Below, in pieces: positions 9,635 through 20,534 of a DNA stretch of 62,141 bases. A program made the position numbers and the translations under genes. Source of the stretch: Streptomyces rubellomurinus (GTDB taxonomy: Bacteria; Actinomycetota; Actinomycetes; Streptomycetales; Streptomycetaceae). Under the pieces are notes generated by a model, which saw only the letters and a program-made list of their open reading frames with translations, had not been told where the DNA came from and made no database searches. Every line of letters starts with the position of its first letter. Position 1 is the first letter of the stretch. The DNA lies in the NCBI RefSeq assembly GCF_000961885.1, contig NZ_JZKH01000047.1, positions 1-62,141 of the forward strand. Direction: 5' to 3'.

Positions 9635-9777
9635 CCACGGCCGGCTCGGAGGGACGTTCGAGCGCGGACCGTTACCGTTGCTGGAGGGGGCCGTCCCACC
9701 CGGACGGCCCCCGACCGGTGCGCCGCCCCTCCCCGGGGGCGCCACGGCCCGGAGACCACGACCCGGAGACCCCGACC

Positions 9778-11009
9778 ATGAGCGACACCTGGCAGCGCCT
9801 GCGCCGCGGCCACCCCCGGCTGCTCGACACCGCCGGCGGAGCGGTCCTGCTCGTGTTCACCGCGCTCGGCGCCACCGTCGACCAGACCCAGGGCCACTAC
9901 ACCCTGCCCGACCCGGCCACCGCGGCGATCGCCCTGCTCTCCGCCCTCGCCGTGTTCGCCCACCGCCGCCACCCGCGCGCCGTCGTCGCCGTCACCCTGC
10001 TCTGCACCATGGCCCTCGCCCTGACCAGCCCCCGGCTCACCCCGATGCTGGCCACCCCGCTGCTGCTCGCGCTCTACTCCCTCGCCGTCCGCACCGACCG
10101 CGTCACCGCCCTGCGGGCCTCCATCGCCACCGCCGTCCTGCTCACCGGGATCACGCTGCTGTTCGGCCCCGGCGGCCCGATCGGCGAACGGCTCGGCGTC
10201 CTCGCCTGGGCCCTGCTGCCCGGCGCCCTCGGCGACTCCATCCGCAACCGCCGCGCCCACCTCGCCGCCATCGAGGAACGCGCCGAGCGCGCCGAGCGCA
10301 CCCGCGAGGAGGAGGCCCGCCGCCGCGTCGCCGACGAACGCATCCGGATCGCCCGCGACCTGCACGACGTCGTCGCCCACCACATCGCCCTCGCCAACGC
10401 CCAGGCCGGCATCGCCGTCCACCTCATGGACAGCCACCCCGCCCAGGCCCGCGAGGTGCTCAGCCACATCACCGACGCCACCGGCTCCGCCCTCCAGGAG
10501 CTGCGCGCCACCGTCGGCCTGCTGCGCCGCGCCGAGGAGCGCGCCCCGCTCGAACCCGCCCCCGGCCTCGACCGGCTGCCCGAACTGATCAACAGCTTCG
10601 AGCGGGCCGGCCTGCCCGTGCGGCTCACCGTCGAGGGGGAGGCCCGGCCGCTGTCCCCGGGCGTCGACCTGACCGCCTTCCGGATCGTCCAGGAGTCGCT
10701 GACCAACGTCGCCAAGCACGCCCGCGGCGCCGACGCCGAGATCACCCTCGCCTACAGCGGCAGCCGGGTCGCGCTCAGCGTCGCCAACGGCCGTCCCGGC
10801 CCCGCCCGCCGGCCCGTCCCGCTGCCCCCGCCGGCCCCGGGCGAGAGCGGCTTCGGCCTGATCGGCATGCGCGAACGGGCCGGCGCGGTCGGCGGCCGGC
10901 TCAGCGCCGACCACCGGCCGGACGGCGGCTTCCTGGTCACCGCCGAACTGCCGCTGCGCACCGGCAGCCGCGACGCCCGCACCGCCCCGCACGAGAAGGA
11001 CCACGCCGC

Positions 11010-11013
<4 letters not shown>
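9778..11013 (+). CDS. NarL-type two-component sensor histidine kinase
   Basis: 411 residues. Residues 15-150 form about five hydrophobic helices; a coiled coil of charged residues follows (ERAERTREEEARRR). HisKA_3 has ARDLHDVVAHH with the phospho-acceptor His at about residue 196. The HATPase domain shows TAFRIVQESLTNVAKHA (N box) and SGFGLIGMRERAGAVGG (G boxes). It autophosphorylates and signals to the response regulator encoded next, whose ATG overlaps this stop (ATGA). The input signal is unknown. Confidence 0.93.
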
Positions 11014-12501
<1,488 letters not shown>

Positions 12502-12512
12502 CGGAACCGCCC

Positions 12513-12548
12513 GAAGGGCCGCGACGGAGTCCTCCGTCGCGGCCCTTC
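12513..12548 (+). terminator. Perfect 16-bp terminator hairpin
   Basis: GAAGGGCCGCGACGGA (12513-12528) pairs perfectly with 12533-12548 around the loop GTCC, twelve bases after the repressor's stop. Confidence 0.85.
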
Positions 12549-12701
12549 GCCGTGCCCGCCCCTTCCGCCCGTTCCGCCGTCGGACGCCCCGCTCGTCGTC
12601 GTCACGTCCCGCCCCGCGCCGTGGAGTTCGCGAACCGCCCGACGCTCCGTCACGCACCGTTCACTCCCCGGTCGCTGGCCTTCGGATGAATGAGGCCCGC
12701 C

Positions 12702-12725
12702 CGCAGTTGTACAGCCAACTGCGGT
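12702..12725. promoter_or_regulatory. Inverted repeat upstream of the nuclease/PLC operon
   Basis: CCGCAGTTG (12702-12710) and CAACTGCGG (12717-12725) form a perfect 9-bp dyad around TACAGC. It overlaps the upstream GTG candidate at 12724 and may be an operator or 5'-leader hairpin. Confidence 0.45.
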
Positions 12726-12816
12726 GCTCCCTCCTCCCAGCCTCCGTGACCAGCCGCGCGCGGCCCCGGCGCCGTCCCCCCGGCGGACCGGGCCCCGGGC
12801 GGCGGACAGGACAACC

Positions 12817-14250
12817 GTGGCCGCAGGCAGCGCCCTGACCCTCACCAGCTCCGCCAACCCCGTCGAAGGCGACCGGCTCACCTTCCACTGGACCACCGAC
12901 GCCCCCGACGCCAAGAACTGGGTCGGCATCTACGACGGCAGCCGCCAACCCGGCACCGGCTCCTCGCTGCTGTGGAAGTACACCCCCGACCCCTCCGGCG
13001 ACGTCCAGCTCGACACCTCCGCGCTGACCGGCGGCCCGTACACCGCCTACCTGCTGGCCAAGGACGGCTACGGCGTCCTCGCCCGGAGCGCGCCGTTCAG
13101 CTTCCGGCCGAAGCCCGCCGTGATCCGCCCGCACGCCGCCGTGGACGCCCTCACCACCGCCCCCGTCGCCCCCGGCGCGCGCGTGACCGTCAAACTCGGC
13201 GGCCTGTGGTCCCGCCCGGCCGGCAACCCGCCCGGCTCCGCGACCTACCGCAAGCTCGGCGGCGCGGCCTGGGCCGCCGTCAGCCCGGACGGCACCCTCA
13301 CCGGCACCGCCCCCGCCGCCGGCGCGAACCCGGAACTCGTCGTCGTCGGCGTCAAGGACGGCGCGGGCGCCACCGACACCGTCACCGTCCTCGTCCCGGT
13401 CGCCGACCCGGCCGCCCCGCCGCGCCTCAAGGTCGCGAGCTGGAACCTGCACGAGGCCGGCGCCGGCTTCACCGACGCCCTGGAGAAGCAGCTGCGCGTC
13501 GTCCTCGCCCAGGGCCTGGACGCGCTCGCCCTCCAGGAGAGCGCCGGCGAGCGCGCGAAGACCCTGGCCGACGCGCTCGGCTGGTACGCCTACCAGAGCC
13601 CCGGCAGCGTCGGCATCCTCAGCCGCCACCCGCTCGCCGACGTCACCCCGGCGACCGCCGAACTGCCCGCCGCCGCGGCCACTCTGCAGCTGCCGGGCGG
13701 CCGCGCCATCCGGTTCTGGGCCGCCCACCTCGACGAGGCCGGCTACGGCCCGTACGCCGTCCAGGACGGGCAGGGCGCCGCGCAGGTGGAGGCCGCCGAG
13801 CGGGCCTCGCTGCGCTTCCGGCAGGCCACCGCCCTGGCCGCCGCCGTCCGCGCGGACCTCGCCCGGCACCTGCCGGTGGTCCTGGCCGGAGCCCTCTCCT
13901 CGCCCTCCCACCTGGACTGGACGGCCGCCACCGCCGCCGCGCACCAGGGCGTCGGCCCGCTGAACTGGCCGGTCACCAGGGCGCTCCAGGACGCCGGGCT
14001 GACCGACGCCTTCCGCGAGGAGCACCCCGACCCGGCCAAGGCGCCCGGGAACACCTGGTCGCCGACCCGCAAGCGGCGCGGCGACCGCCCGGAGCCGCAG
14101 GACCGCATCGACGCCGTTCAGTACGCCGGCCCGCTGAAGCTCGTCGAGGCGCACACGCTCGTCGCCGACTGGCCGCAGCCCGAGCCGAACACGGCCGCCA
14201 ACCAGTGGCCCTCCGACACCGCCGCCGCCGTCGCCACCTTCCAGCTCTGA
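12817..14250 (+). CDS. Endonuclease/exonuclease/phosphatase-fold protein with beta-sandwich N-terminus
   Basis: About 477 residues from the GTG at 12817, which has AGGA upstream; the frame stays open to a GTG at 12724. The first part (LTLTSSANPVEGDRLTFHWTT) is a beta-sandwich module. The second part (from about residue 205, LKVASWNLHEAG) begins an EEP fold with the Asn/Glu metal site (SWNLHEAG, ALQESAG) and ends in WSPTRKRRGD...DRIDAVQY. The catalytic core is somewhat degenerate: the usual GDFN is replaced by AGALSSP. Relatives I recall are secreted, yet no signal peptide is visible in any upstream frame. The phospholipase gene follows 14 bases later. Confidence 0.75.
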   Translation: MAAGSALTLTSSANPVEGDRLTFHWTTDAPDAKNWVGIYDGSRQPGTGSSLLWKYTPDPSGDVQLDTSALTGGPYTAYLLAKDGYGVLARSAPFSFRPKPAVIRPHAAVDALTTAPVAPGARVTVKLGGLWSRPAGNPPGSATYRKLGGAAWAAVSPDGTLTGTAPAAGANPELVVVGVKDGAGATDTVTVLVPVADPAAPPRLKVASWNLHEAGAGFTDALEKQLRVVLAQGLDALALQESAGERAKTLADALGWYAYQSPGSVGILSRHPLADVTPATAELPAAAATLQLPGGRAIRFWAAHLDEAGYGPYAVQDGQGAAQVEAAERASLRFRQATALAAAVRADLARHLPVVLAGALSSPSHLDWTAATAAAHQGVGPLNWPVTRALQDAGLTDAFREEHPDPAKAPGNTWSPTRKRRGDRPEPQDRIDAVQYAGPLKLVEAHTLVADWPQPEPNTAANQWPSDTAAAVATFQL

Positions 14251-14264
14251 AAGGCCGGTCCGAG

Positions 14265-16241
14265 ATGCCCGAGCTCTCCCGCCGCACCTTCGTCGGCGCC
14301 ACCGCGGCCGCCGGCGCCACCGCCCTGACCGGCCTCGCCGCCACCCCCGCCGCGGCCGCCCGCCCCGAGGCCGAGCCCACCGGCACCATCAAGGACGTCA
14401 AGCACGTCGTCGTCCTGATGCAGGAGAACCGTTCCTTCGACCACTACTTCGGCACGCTGAACGGCGTGCGCGGCTTCGGCGACAAGCAGGCCCTCCAATT
14501 CCCGGACGGCACCGACGTGTTCCGCCAGCCCGACAGCCGGCGCAGCGACGGCGGCGTGATGCTGCCCTACCGGATGGACACCTCGAAGTACAACGCGCAG
14601 AACGCCGGCGGCCTCGCCCACGACTGGGCGACCGGCCACCAGGCCATCAACGACGGCGCGATGAACAAGTGGGTCGCCGCCAAGGGCGAGCGCACCATGG
14701 GCTACTTCACCCGCGAGGACATCCCCTACCAGTACGCCCTCGCCGACGCCTTCACCCTCTGCGACGCCTACTTCACCTCGCTCGCCGGGCCCACCGACCC
14801 CAACCGCCTCTACCTGTGGACCGGCACCGCCGGCCCCGGCCGCGACGGCACCACCGGCCCGTGGATCGACAACACGCCGGTCACCGACAACCCGGTCGCC
14901 GACTGGACCACCTACGCCGAGCGCCTGCAGGCGGCCGGCGTCTCGTGGCGCGTCTACCACAACCCCAGCAAGGACGACCGCACCGGCGACTACGACGACA
15001 ACGCGCTCTCCTACTTCAAGCAGTTCCACGCCTTCCCGCACGACGACCCGCGCTACGTCAACGCGATGACGAAGTTCGACCCCGCCGACTTCGACCGCCA
15101 CTGCAAGGACGGCACCCTGCCGACGATCTCCTGGCTGGTCGCGCCCTACCTGTTCTCCGAGCACCCGGAGGCCGGCCCCGCCTACGGCGCGCACTGGGTC
15201 AACCAGGCGCTGCAGTCGCTGATGTCCAACCCGGAGGTCTGGCAGCACACCGTCTTCCTGGTCATGTACGACGAGAACGACGGCTACTTCGACCACATGG
15301 TCCCGCCCACCCCCGAGCCCGGCACCCCCGAGGAGTTCACCCACGGCCGCGCCATCGGCCTCGGCAACCGCGTCCCGCTCTGGGTGGCCTCGCCCTGGTC
15401 GCGCGGCGGCTGGGTCAACTCCCAGGTCTTCGACCACACGTCGGTGCTGCGCTTCATGGAGCTGGTCACCGGGGTCGCCGAGCCGAACATCTCCGCCTGG
15501 CGCCGGGCGGTCTGCGGCGACCTCACCAGCTGCTTCGACTTCGCCGCCCCGGACCACTCGATCCCGTCCCTGCCCGACACCAACGCCCTGATGGCCAGGG
15601 CCGACGCGGGCACCAAGCTGCCCGGCGTCGCCCTGCCGGCCGCCGGCGCCCAGTCGATGCCCGTCCAGGAGCGCGGCGAGCGCCCGCACCGCCCCCTGCC
15701 GTACCAGCCCTGGGCCGACGTCGAGGTGGACCGCAGGACCGGCAAGGTCACCTGCACGATGAGCAACGACGGCTCGGTCGCCTTCCCGTACACCGTCTAC
15801 CCCAACATCGCGCTGCCCTTCGCCGGCACCCCGTACACCGTCGCCCCCGGCGCGACCGCCCGCTACGTCTGGAACGCCGCCGACACCTCCGGCCGCTACG
15901 ACTTCAGCGTGCACGGCCCGGACGGCTTCGTCCGCCGCTTCGCCGGCACCGTCGTGCGCGACGGGCAGGACGGCCAGAACGACGTCGGCGTGCCCATCGT
16001 CACCGCCGACCTGCGGGGCAACCTGCGGCTCACCCTCCAGGTCGCCAACGACGGCCTGACCGACGTCGCCTTCACCGCCGCGCCCAATGACTTCGCGGGC
16101 ACCGCGCGGACGGTCTGGGTCAAGCCCGGCAAGCAGACCGAACTGTCCTGGCCGCTGGACAAGCAGGGCCGCTACGACGTCACCGTCACCGCGCACACCG
16201 GCCTGCGCTTCGCCCAGCGCTACGCGGGCTGGGTGCACTGA
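14265..16241 (+). CDS. Tat-exported phosphocholine-type phospholipase C / acid phosphatase family
   Basis: 658 residues. It starts with a Tat signal (LSRRTFVGATAAAGATALTG, cleavage near AAA-RPE). The catalytic alkaline-phosphatase-superfamily domain has the nucleophile region VVLMQENRSFDHYFGT, the DPNRLYLWTG loop and MYDENDGYFDHMVPP. Two C-terminal repeats (about residues 490-570 and 580-658) match the two DUF756-type domains of bacterial PC-PLC. It hydrolyses phospholipid head groups outside the cell, probably for phosphate supply. It is co-transcribed with the EEP protein. Confidence 0.9.
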   Translation: MPELSRRTFVGATAAAGATALTGLAATPAAAARPEAEPTGTIKDVKHVVVLMQENRSFDHYFGTLNGVRGFGDKQALQFPDGTDVFRQPDSRRSDGGVMLPYRMDTSKYNAQNAGGLAHDWATGHQAINDGAMNKWVAAKGERTMGYFTREDIPYQYALADAFTLCDAYFTSLAGPTDPNRLYLWTGTAGPGRDGTTGPWIDNTPVTDNPVADWTTYAERLQAAGVSWRVYHNPSKDDRTGDYDDNALSYFKQFHAFPHDDPRYVNAMTKFDPADFDRHCKDGTLPTISWLVAPYLFSEHPEAGPAYGAHWVNQALQSLMSNPEVWQHTVFLVMYDENDGYFDHMVPPTPEPGTPEEFTHGRAIGLGNRVPLWVASPWSRGGWVNSQVFDHTSVLRFMELVTGVAEPNISAWRRAVCGDLTSCFDFAAPDHSIPSLPDTNALMARADAGTKLPGVALPAAGAQSMPVQERGERPHRPLPYQPWADVEVDRRTGKVTCTMSNDGSVAFPYTVYPNIALPFAGTPYTVAPGATARYVWNAADTSGRYDFSVHGPDGFVRRFAGTVVRDGQDGQNDVGVPIVTADLRGNLRLTLQVANDGLTDVAFTAAPNDFAGTARTVWVKPGKQTELSWPLDKQGRYDVTVTAHTGLRFAQRYAGWVH

Positions 16242-16271
16242 GCCCTCCGGCTCGACCGACGCCGCGTCAAC

Positions 16272-16305
16272 CGGCCGGGGGCGCCGATCCGGTGACCCCC
16301 GGCCG
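16272..16305 (+). terminator. Hairpin after phospholipase C
   Basis: CGGCCGGGGG (16272-16281) pairs with CCCCCGGCCG (16296-16305) around a 14-base loop. Confidence 0.5.
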
Positions 16306-16347
16306 TGGCGGGGCCGCACTGTCGGACCCCGGCGCTACGGTCTGCCC

Positions 16348-16836
16348 ATGCAGAAGATCGCCACCTTCCTCTGGTTCGACGGACAGGCCGAAGAGGCCGC
16401 CACCTTCTACACCTCGCTGTTCCCCGACTCCCGGATCACCCAGGTCGCCCGCTACCCCGACACCGGCGCGGGCGAGAGCGGCCCGGGCGAGCCCGGCTCG
16501 GTCATGACCGTCTCGTTCGAGCTCCTCGGCCGCGAGTACGTCGCCCTCAACGGCGGCCCGGTGTTCCACTTCAACGAGGCCGTCTCGCTCCTGGTGGAGT
16601 GCGACGACCAGCAGCAGGTCGACGACCTGTGGGTCAAGCTCACCGCGGACGGCGGCAAGGAGAGCCAGTGCGGCTGGCTCAAGGACCGCTACGGCCTCTC
16701 CTGGCAGATCACCCCGCGGATCCTGCTCGACCTGGTCGGCGGCGAGGACCGGGAGAAGGCCGCACGCGTGTTCGCCGCGATGATGCGGATGCGGAAGATC
16801 GAGATCCAGCCGCTGCTCGACGCGGCCGAGGGCTGA
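16348..16836 (+). CDS. PhnB-like VOC-superfamily protein
   Basis: 162 residues. The opening KIATFLWFDGQAEEAATFYTSLFP and later LNGGPVFHFNEAVSLLVEC are typical of the PhnB/3-demethylubiquinone-methyltransferase-like branch of the vicinal-oxygen-chelate fold. The C-terminal half (QCGWLKDRYGLSWQITPR) is also standard for it. These proteins often lack assigned function. The gene is followed six bases later by an SRPBCC protein, a pairing frequent in actinobacteria. Confidence 0.88.
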   Translation: MQKIATFLWFDGQAEEAATFYTSLFPDSRITQVARYPDTGAGESGPGEPGSVMTVSFELLGREYVALNGGPVFHFNEAVSLLVECDDQQQVDDLWVKLTADGGKESQCGWLKDRYGLSWQITPRILLDLVGGEDREKAARVFAAMMRMRKIEIQPLLDAAEG

Positions 16837-16842
16837 GCCCCC

Positions 16843-17292
16843 GTGGCCGCACTCACCCACCGCAGCATCGTCTACCTGCGCGCCACCCCCGAGCGGGTCT
16901 GGCACGCCCTCACCAACGCCGACGAGTCCGGCCTGTACTGGGGCCACCGCAACGTCTCCACCTGGCTGCCCGGCACCCCCTGGGAGCACCAGCGGACCGA
17001 CGACTCCGGCATCGCCGACGTGATCGGCCTGGTCGAGGCCGCCGACCGCCCGCACCGGCTGGTCACCACCTGGGCCGGCCCCGAGGAGGAGCGGGCCGGC
17101 GGCCCGTCCCGGGTCACCTTCGAGCTGCGGCACTGGCAGGACCTCACCCGGCTCACCGTCACCCACCAGAACCTGCCCGACGAGGCCGCGCGGCTGGACG
17201 CGGAGCAGGGCTGGTCGGCGGTGCTGTCCAACCTGAAGACCTACCTGGAGACCGGCCACCCGCTCCCGCAGCAGCCCTGGCTGATGCCCTGA
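16843..17292 (+). CDS. SRPBCC (AHSA1/START-like) protein
   Basis: 149 residues from GTG. SIVYLRATPERVWHALTN at the start, the WEHQRTDDSGIADVIG strands and the C-terminal helix EQGWSAVLSNLKTYLETG define the Bet v 1-like AHSA1 family, a helix-grip fold with a hydrophobic cavity. The ligand is unknown. It is probably co-translated with the VOC protein upstream. Confidence 0.88.
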   Translation: MAALTHRSIVYLRATPERVWHALTNADESGLYWGHRNVSTWLPGTPWEHQRTDDSGIADVIGLVEAADRPHRLVTTWAGPEEERAGGPSRVTFELRHWQDLTRLTVTHQNLPDEAARLDAEQGWSAVLSNLKTYLETGHPLPQQPWLMP

Positions 17293-17308
17293 GTCTTCCC
17301 CCGCGGAC

Positions 17309-18574
17309 TCAGCGCCCGGCGTCCGACGCCGGGCGCTCTCCGTCGCCGCCACCCCGCTCGCCGCGGAGCAGTCCGCGCAGCCGGGCGAAACGGGAGAACC
17401 GCTCCCGGCTCGCCACCGACGCCCGGTCCAGCTCCTCCATCAGCCGCCGGCTGCGGTGGTCGAGGTCCAGCTCGTCCAGGATCCGGTCCACCTCGGCCAG
17501 TATCGACCCGTGCAACTGCCACGCCTCCGGATGCTCCTGCACCTTCCGCAGCAGCACCTGGGCGACGTTCTCCCGGCACGCCCAGGCCGCCGCCAGCTCG
17601 GCGGCCAGCCGCTGCTCCGCCTCCTCCGCGTCCCGGCTGACCTGGGTGGTGACCAGCACCGCGAAGCTCACCATCGCCCCGCCCACGTGCGCGAACAGTT
17701 CCTCCAGGACCACCGCGACGTCCGGCGGGAACAGCCGCTCGCCCGGCCCGCGCCGCTTCGCCAGGTCGGTCAGCGACCGGGCCAGCACCCGGATCACCAC
17801 CACGCAGATCTCCAGGGTGTCCAGCCCGGTGCGCAGCACCAGCCGGGACAGCAGCCCCTCGCTGATCCGCGGATTGAACCGCAGGCTGTCCTCGGCCTGG
17901 CGCATCGCCGCGTCCACCTCCGCGATCGCCTGGTCCAGCCGGCGCGCCTCGTGCAGCCGCTCGGCGGCCCGGGCCACCGGGATGGGCCGGCCCAGCTCCT
18001 CGGCGAGGTCCAGCAGCAGCTGCCGGGCCCGCCGGGCCAGCCCCTCGACGGCCTCCCCGGCGGTGTCCACCCACACCGGCGGGGCGAACACCAGGTTGAA
18101 CACCAGCCCGGCCGCGGCGCCGATCAGCGTCTCCAGCACCCGGTCCCAGGCCTGCGAGGCGAGCTTGGTGACGCCCAGGATCAGCATCGCGCTGATCGCG
18201 ACCTCCTGGACGAACTCCTCGACCCGGACGAACCGGCCGATCACCAGCGAGGCCAGGATGACCAGCCCGAGGCTCCACCAGGAAAGCCCCACCACGGCGC
18301 TGAAGCCGATCGCGATCAGTACCCCGACCACCACCGAGTTGACCCGGCGGATGCTGGTCTTGAGCGTCGAGTAGACGGTGACCTGGACGACCAGCAGCGC
18401 CGTCAGCGGCGCCGTGAGCGGGGCGGGCTCGCTGCTGAGCCGGGTCGCGACGGCGTAGGCGAGGGTGGCGGCCACCGTCGCCCGCACGGTCTGGACGACG
18501 AAGGGCTCGCGGGCGCCCCGGCGGACCAGGGCCGTGACGGACTCCGGGACGATCGACTCCGGGACGAGGGCCAT
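17309..18574 (-). CDS. FUSC-type aromatic-acid exporter-like membrane protein
   Basis: 421 residues, ATG start. The N-terminal half has about six hydrophobic segments, including FVVQTVRATVAATLAYAVA and the second-strand motif VTVYSTLKTSIRRVNSVVVG, typical of the fusaric-acid-resistance/aromatic acid exporter family. The C-terminal half is cytoplasmic, helical and highly charged. It probably exports small aromatic compounds. The last codons overlap a hairpin shared with the convergent SRPBCC gene. Confidence 0.85.
   Translation of the reverse strand: MALVPESIVPESVTALVRRGAREPFVVQTVRATVAATLAYAVATRLSSEPAPLTAPLTALLVVQVTVYSTLKTSIRRVNSVVVGVLIAIGFSAVVGLSWWSLGLVILASLVIGRFVRVEEFVQEVAISAMLILGVTKLASQAWDRVLETLIGAAAGLVFNLVFAPPVWVDTAGEAVEGLARRARQLLLDLAEELGRPIPVARAAERLHEARRLDQAIAEVDAAMRQAEDSLRFNPRISEGLLSRLVLRTGLDTLEICVVVIRVLARSLTDLAKRRGPGERLFPPDVAVVLEELFAHVGGAMVSFAVLVTTQVSRDAEEAEQRLAAELAAAWACRENVAQVLLRKVQEHPEAWQLHGSILAEVDRILDELDLDHRSRRLMEELDRASVASRERFSRFARLRGLLRGERGGGDGERPASDAGR
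17311..17337. terminator. Bidirectional hairpin inside the FUSC gene 3' end
   Basis: AGCGCCCGGCGT (17311-17322) pairs perfectly with 17326-17337 around CCG. It serves two convergent genes and is itself coding for the last residues of the exporter. Confidence 0.65.
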
Positions 18575-18688
18575 GAGGCCCTTCTTTCCCCGCGGGCGCC
18601 GTTCACACCGCCGGTCGGCCCGCGCACTACCCGGACGAGCGGCGTCCGGACGGCTGCGGGGGGCCGGGTCGCCCGGCCCCCGGCCCGG

Positions 18689-19432
18689 TCAGCCGCGCCG
18701 GTCGCCGCGGTCGAAGCGCAGCTTCCACGGCGCCAGCGCCGACTCGACCTGTACGGCGAGGCTCATCTTCGAGGCGCCCTCGATCCGCTCCTCGAAGCGG
18801 ATCGGCACCTCGCGGATCGTCATGCCGCGCCGGACGGCGCGGTAGTTCATCTCGACCTGGAACGAGTAGCCGTTGCTCCGCACGCTCGGCAGGTCGATGG
18901 CCCGCAGCGTGTCCGCCCGCCAGGCCTTGAACCCGGCGGTCGCGTCCCGCACGCCCAGCCCGAGGATCGCGTTGACGTAGAAGTTGGCCCAGGCGGAGAG
19001 CGCCTTGCGGTGCCACGGCCACTCGGCGGCCGTGGAGCCGCCCGGGACGTAGCGGGAGCCGAGCACCACGGCGGTGTCGCCGGTCAGCAGGGCGTCCACC
19101 ATCGCCGGTATCGCCGAGGCCGGGTGCGAGAGGTCGGCGTCCATCTGGACGACGACGTCGGCGCCCTCGTCCAGGGCCCGGGCCATGCCGGCCAGGTAGG
19201 CGCGGCCGAGGCCGTCCTTCTCGGTGCGGTGCAGCACGCCGATCGTGCCGCCGGCCTCCGCGGCCAGCTTCTCGGCGACCTCGCCGGTGCCGTCCGGGGA
19301 GCTGTCGTCCACCACCAGCAGGTGCAGGTTGGGCACCGGGAGGTCCGCGAGGAGCCCCGCCAGGACCGGAAGGTTCTCCCGTTCGTTGTACGTGGGGACG
19401 ACGACAACGACCTTGGGGGAGGCCTCGACCAT
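18689..19432 (-). CDS. Dolichol-phosphate-mannose-synthase-like GT2 glycosyltransferase
   Basis: 247 residues. KVVVVVPTYNERENLPVL opens the GT-A fold, LLVVDDSSPDGT binds the nucleotide, and VVQMDADLSHP carries the DxD metal motif. GSRYVPGG and ATAGFKAWR complete the polyprenol-phosphate mannose synthase (Ppm1/DPM1) pattern. No membrane domain is fused, unlike mycobacterial Ppm1. It would load mannose from GDP-mannose onto polyprenyl phosphate for O-mannosylation or glycolipids. The start was chosen at the Met right before the fold; the frame is open further upstream. Confidence 0.9.
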   Translation of the reverse strand: MVEASPKVVVVVPTYNERENLPVLAGLLADLPVPNLHLLVVDDSSPDGTGEVAEKLAAEAGGTIGVLHRTEKDGLGRAYLAGMARALDEGADVVVQMDADLSHPASAIPAMVDALLTGDTAVVLGSRYVPGGSTAAEWPWHRKALSAWANFYVNAILGLGVRDATAGFKAWRADTLRAIDLPSVRSNGYSFQVEMNYRAVRRGMTIREVPIRFEERIEGASKMSLAVQVESALAPWKLRFDRGDRRG

Positions 19433-19661
19433 GTTCTGTTTCCCTCGTGCCCTCTCCGGCCGGCTGCCCGGCCAGGCCGGTCGGTAGTCCGCGACGACCT
19501 GCGCTCCAGTAGACCGTGTGAGTGTATCCGCGCGCTTCACCCCCGCCCGCCACGGGTACCGCCAGGCCCCCCACGGGGGCGGCCGTCGCAGGGCGGTTCG
19601 ACTGCGAGGTGTGGGTGTGGCAACCTTCCCCGGTTCGGATCGACACCCCCGGGGAGCCTCC

Positions 19662-20516
19662 TTGACCATCCGCCGCACCACCGCCGTACCGGTCCTCGCC
19701 GCCACGGCGCTCGCGCTGACCGCCCTCACCGGCTGCGGCTCCGGCGGCTCCGGCGGCTCCGCCCCGGCGGCCGCCGTTGGGACGGCCTCGGCATCGGCCT
19801 CGGCCTCGGTGTCCGCGGCCGCGACCGCGTCGGCGACCGCCGCGGCGGTCGGCGCGCCCGCCGGTGCCGACGGCGCGTTCGACCCGGCGGTCGCGATAGC
19901 CCACCGCTCCCGCGAGCCGTACGCCGCGAACGTCGTCCTGGTCTCCGAGACCGGGGAGGGCGACCAGCAGGTGCGGATCACCGTCACCGGCCGGATGAAC
20001 TACTACACCCCGGCCCGCGGCGCCCGCACCGAGGGCAAGACCGTCATGGGCGGAGCGCTGGTGCTGAACTGGATGGAGACGCTGACCGCGGACGGCGTCG
20101 GCTACCACCGGGACAAGGCCAAGGGCGAGACCAAGTGGACGAAGGACCTGCAGAGCGGGGAGGGCGCCGACGCGAACGGCGAGCAGGTCGCCGGCTACGC
20201 CAAGGCCCTGCTGGAGACCGGTCCCGCCGCCCGCAAGGGCATGGAGACCGAGTCGGGCCTGCCGGTCTTCCACCTCGCCGGCCGGCTGACGATGGACCAG
20301 GTGCGCGAGGCGGACCCGTCGAACGCCGCGCGGATGGCGGCCCAGGGTGTGGACGGGGTCGACTGCGAGCTGTGGATCGACCGGCTCGGCCGGGGCGTTC
20401 GCGGCGTGCAGTCGATGGTGGTCAACGGCAAGACGGTCGTGACGAAGGACCAGTACTCGAACTTCGGCCCGGCGGACACCTTCGCCGCCCCGCTCCCGGG
20501 CGAGATCGCCCAGTGA
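19662..20516 (+). CDS. Secreted lipoprotein, LppX/LprG-like fold possible
   Basis: 284 residues from a TTG start with GGGGAG upstream. This start puts the basic IRR, the hydrophobic stretch and the lipobox LTGC at the N-terminus, whereas longer starts would bury them. A Ser/Ala repeat linker (about residues 40-65) precedes a beta-rich domain with FHLAGRLTMDQV and GVDCELWIDRLGRGVRGVQS. The last resembles the LppX/LprAFG group of lipid-carrier lipoproteins (inference). The stop codon lies in a hairpin arm shared with the convergent gene. Confidence 0.75.
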   Translation: MTIRRTTAVPVLAATALALTALTGCGSGGSGGSAPAAAVGTASASASASVSAAATASATAAAVGAPAGADGAFDPAVAIAHRSREPYAANVVLVSETGEGDQQVRITVTGRMNYYTPARGARTEGKTVMGGALVLNWMETLTADGVGYHRDKAKGETKWTKDLQSGEGADANGEQVAGYAKALLETGPAARKGMETESGLPVFHLAGRLTMDQVREADPSNAARMAAQGVDGVDCELWIDRLGRGVRGVQSMVVNGKTVVTKDQYSNFGPADTFAAPLPGEIAQ

Positions 20517-20534
20517 CCGGTTGAGTGCCGGTCA
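20514..20534. terminator. Hairpin holding both convergent stop codons
   Basis: TGACCGG (20514-20520) pairs with CCGGTCA (20528-20534) around TTGAGTG. The left TGA ends the lipoprotein and the right TCA is the minus-strand stop of the next gene. Confidence 0.55.

Noticed and set aside
7214..9745. Minus-strand frame opposite the MMPL transporter
   Set aside because: The translation is His/Gln/Asp/Gly-rich with no domain, and the plus strand has clear MMPL motifs.
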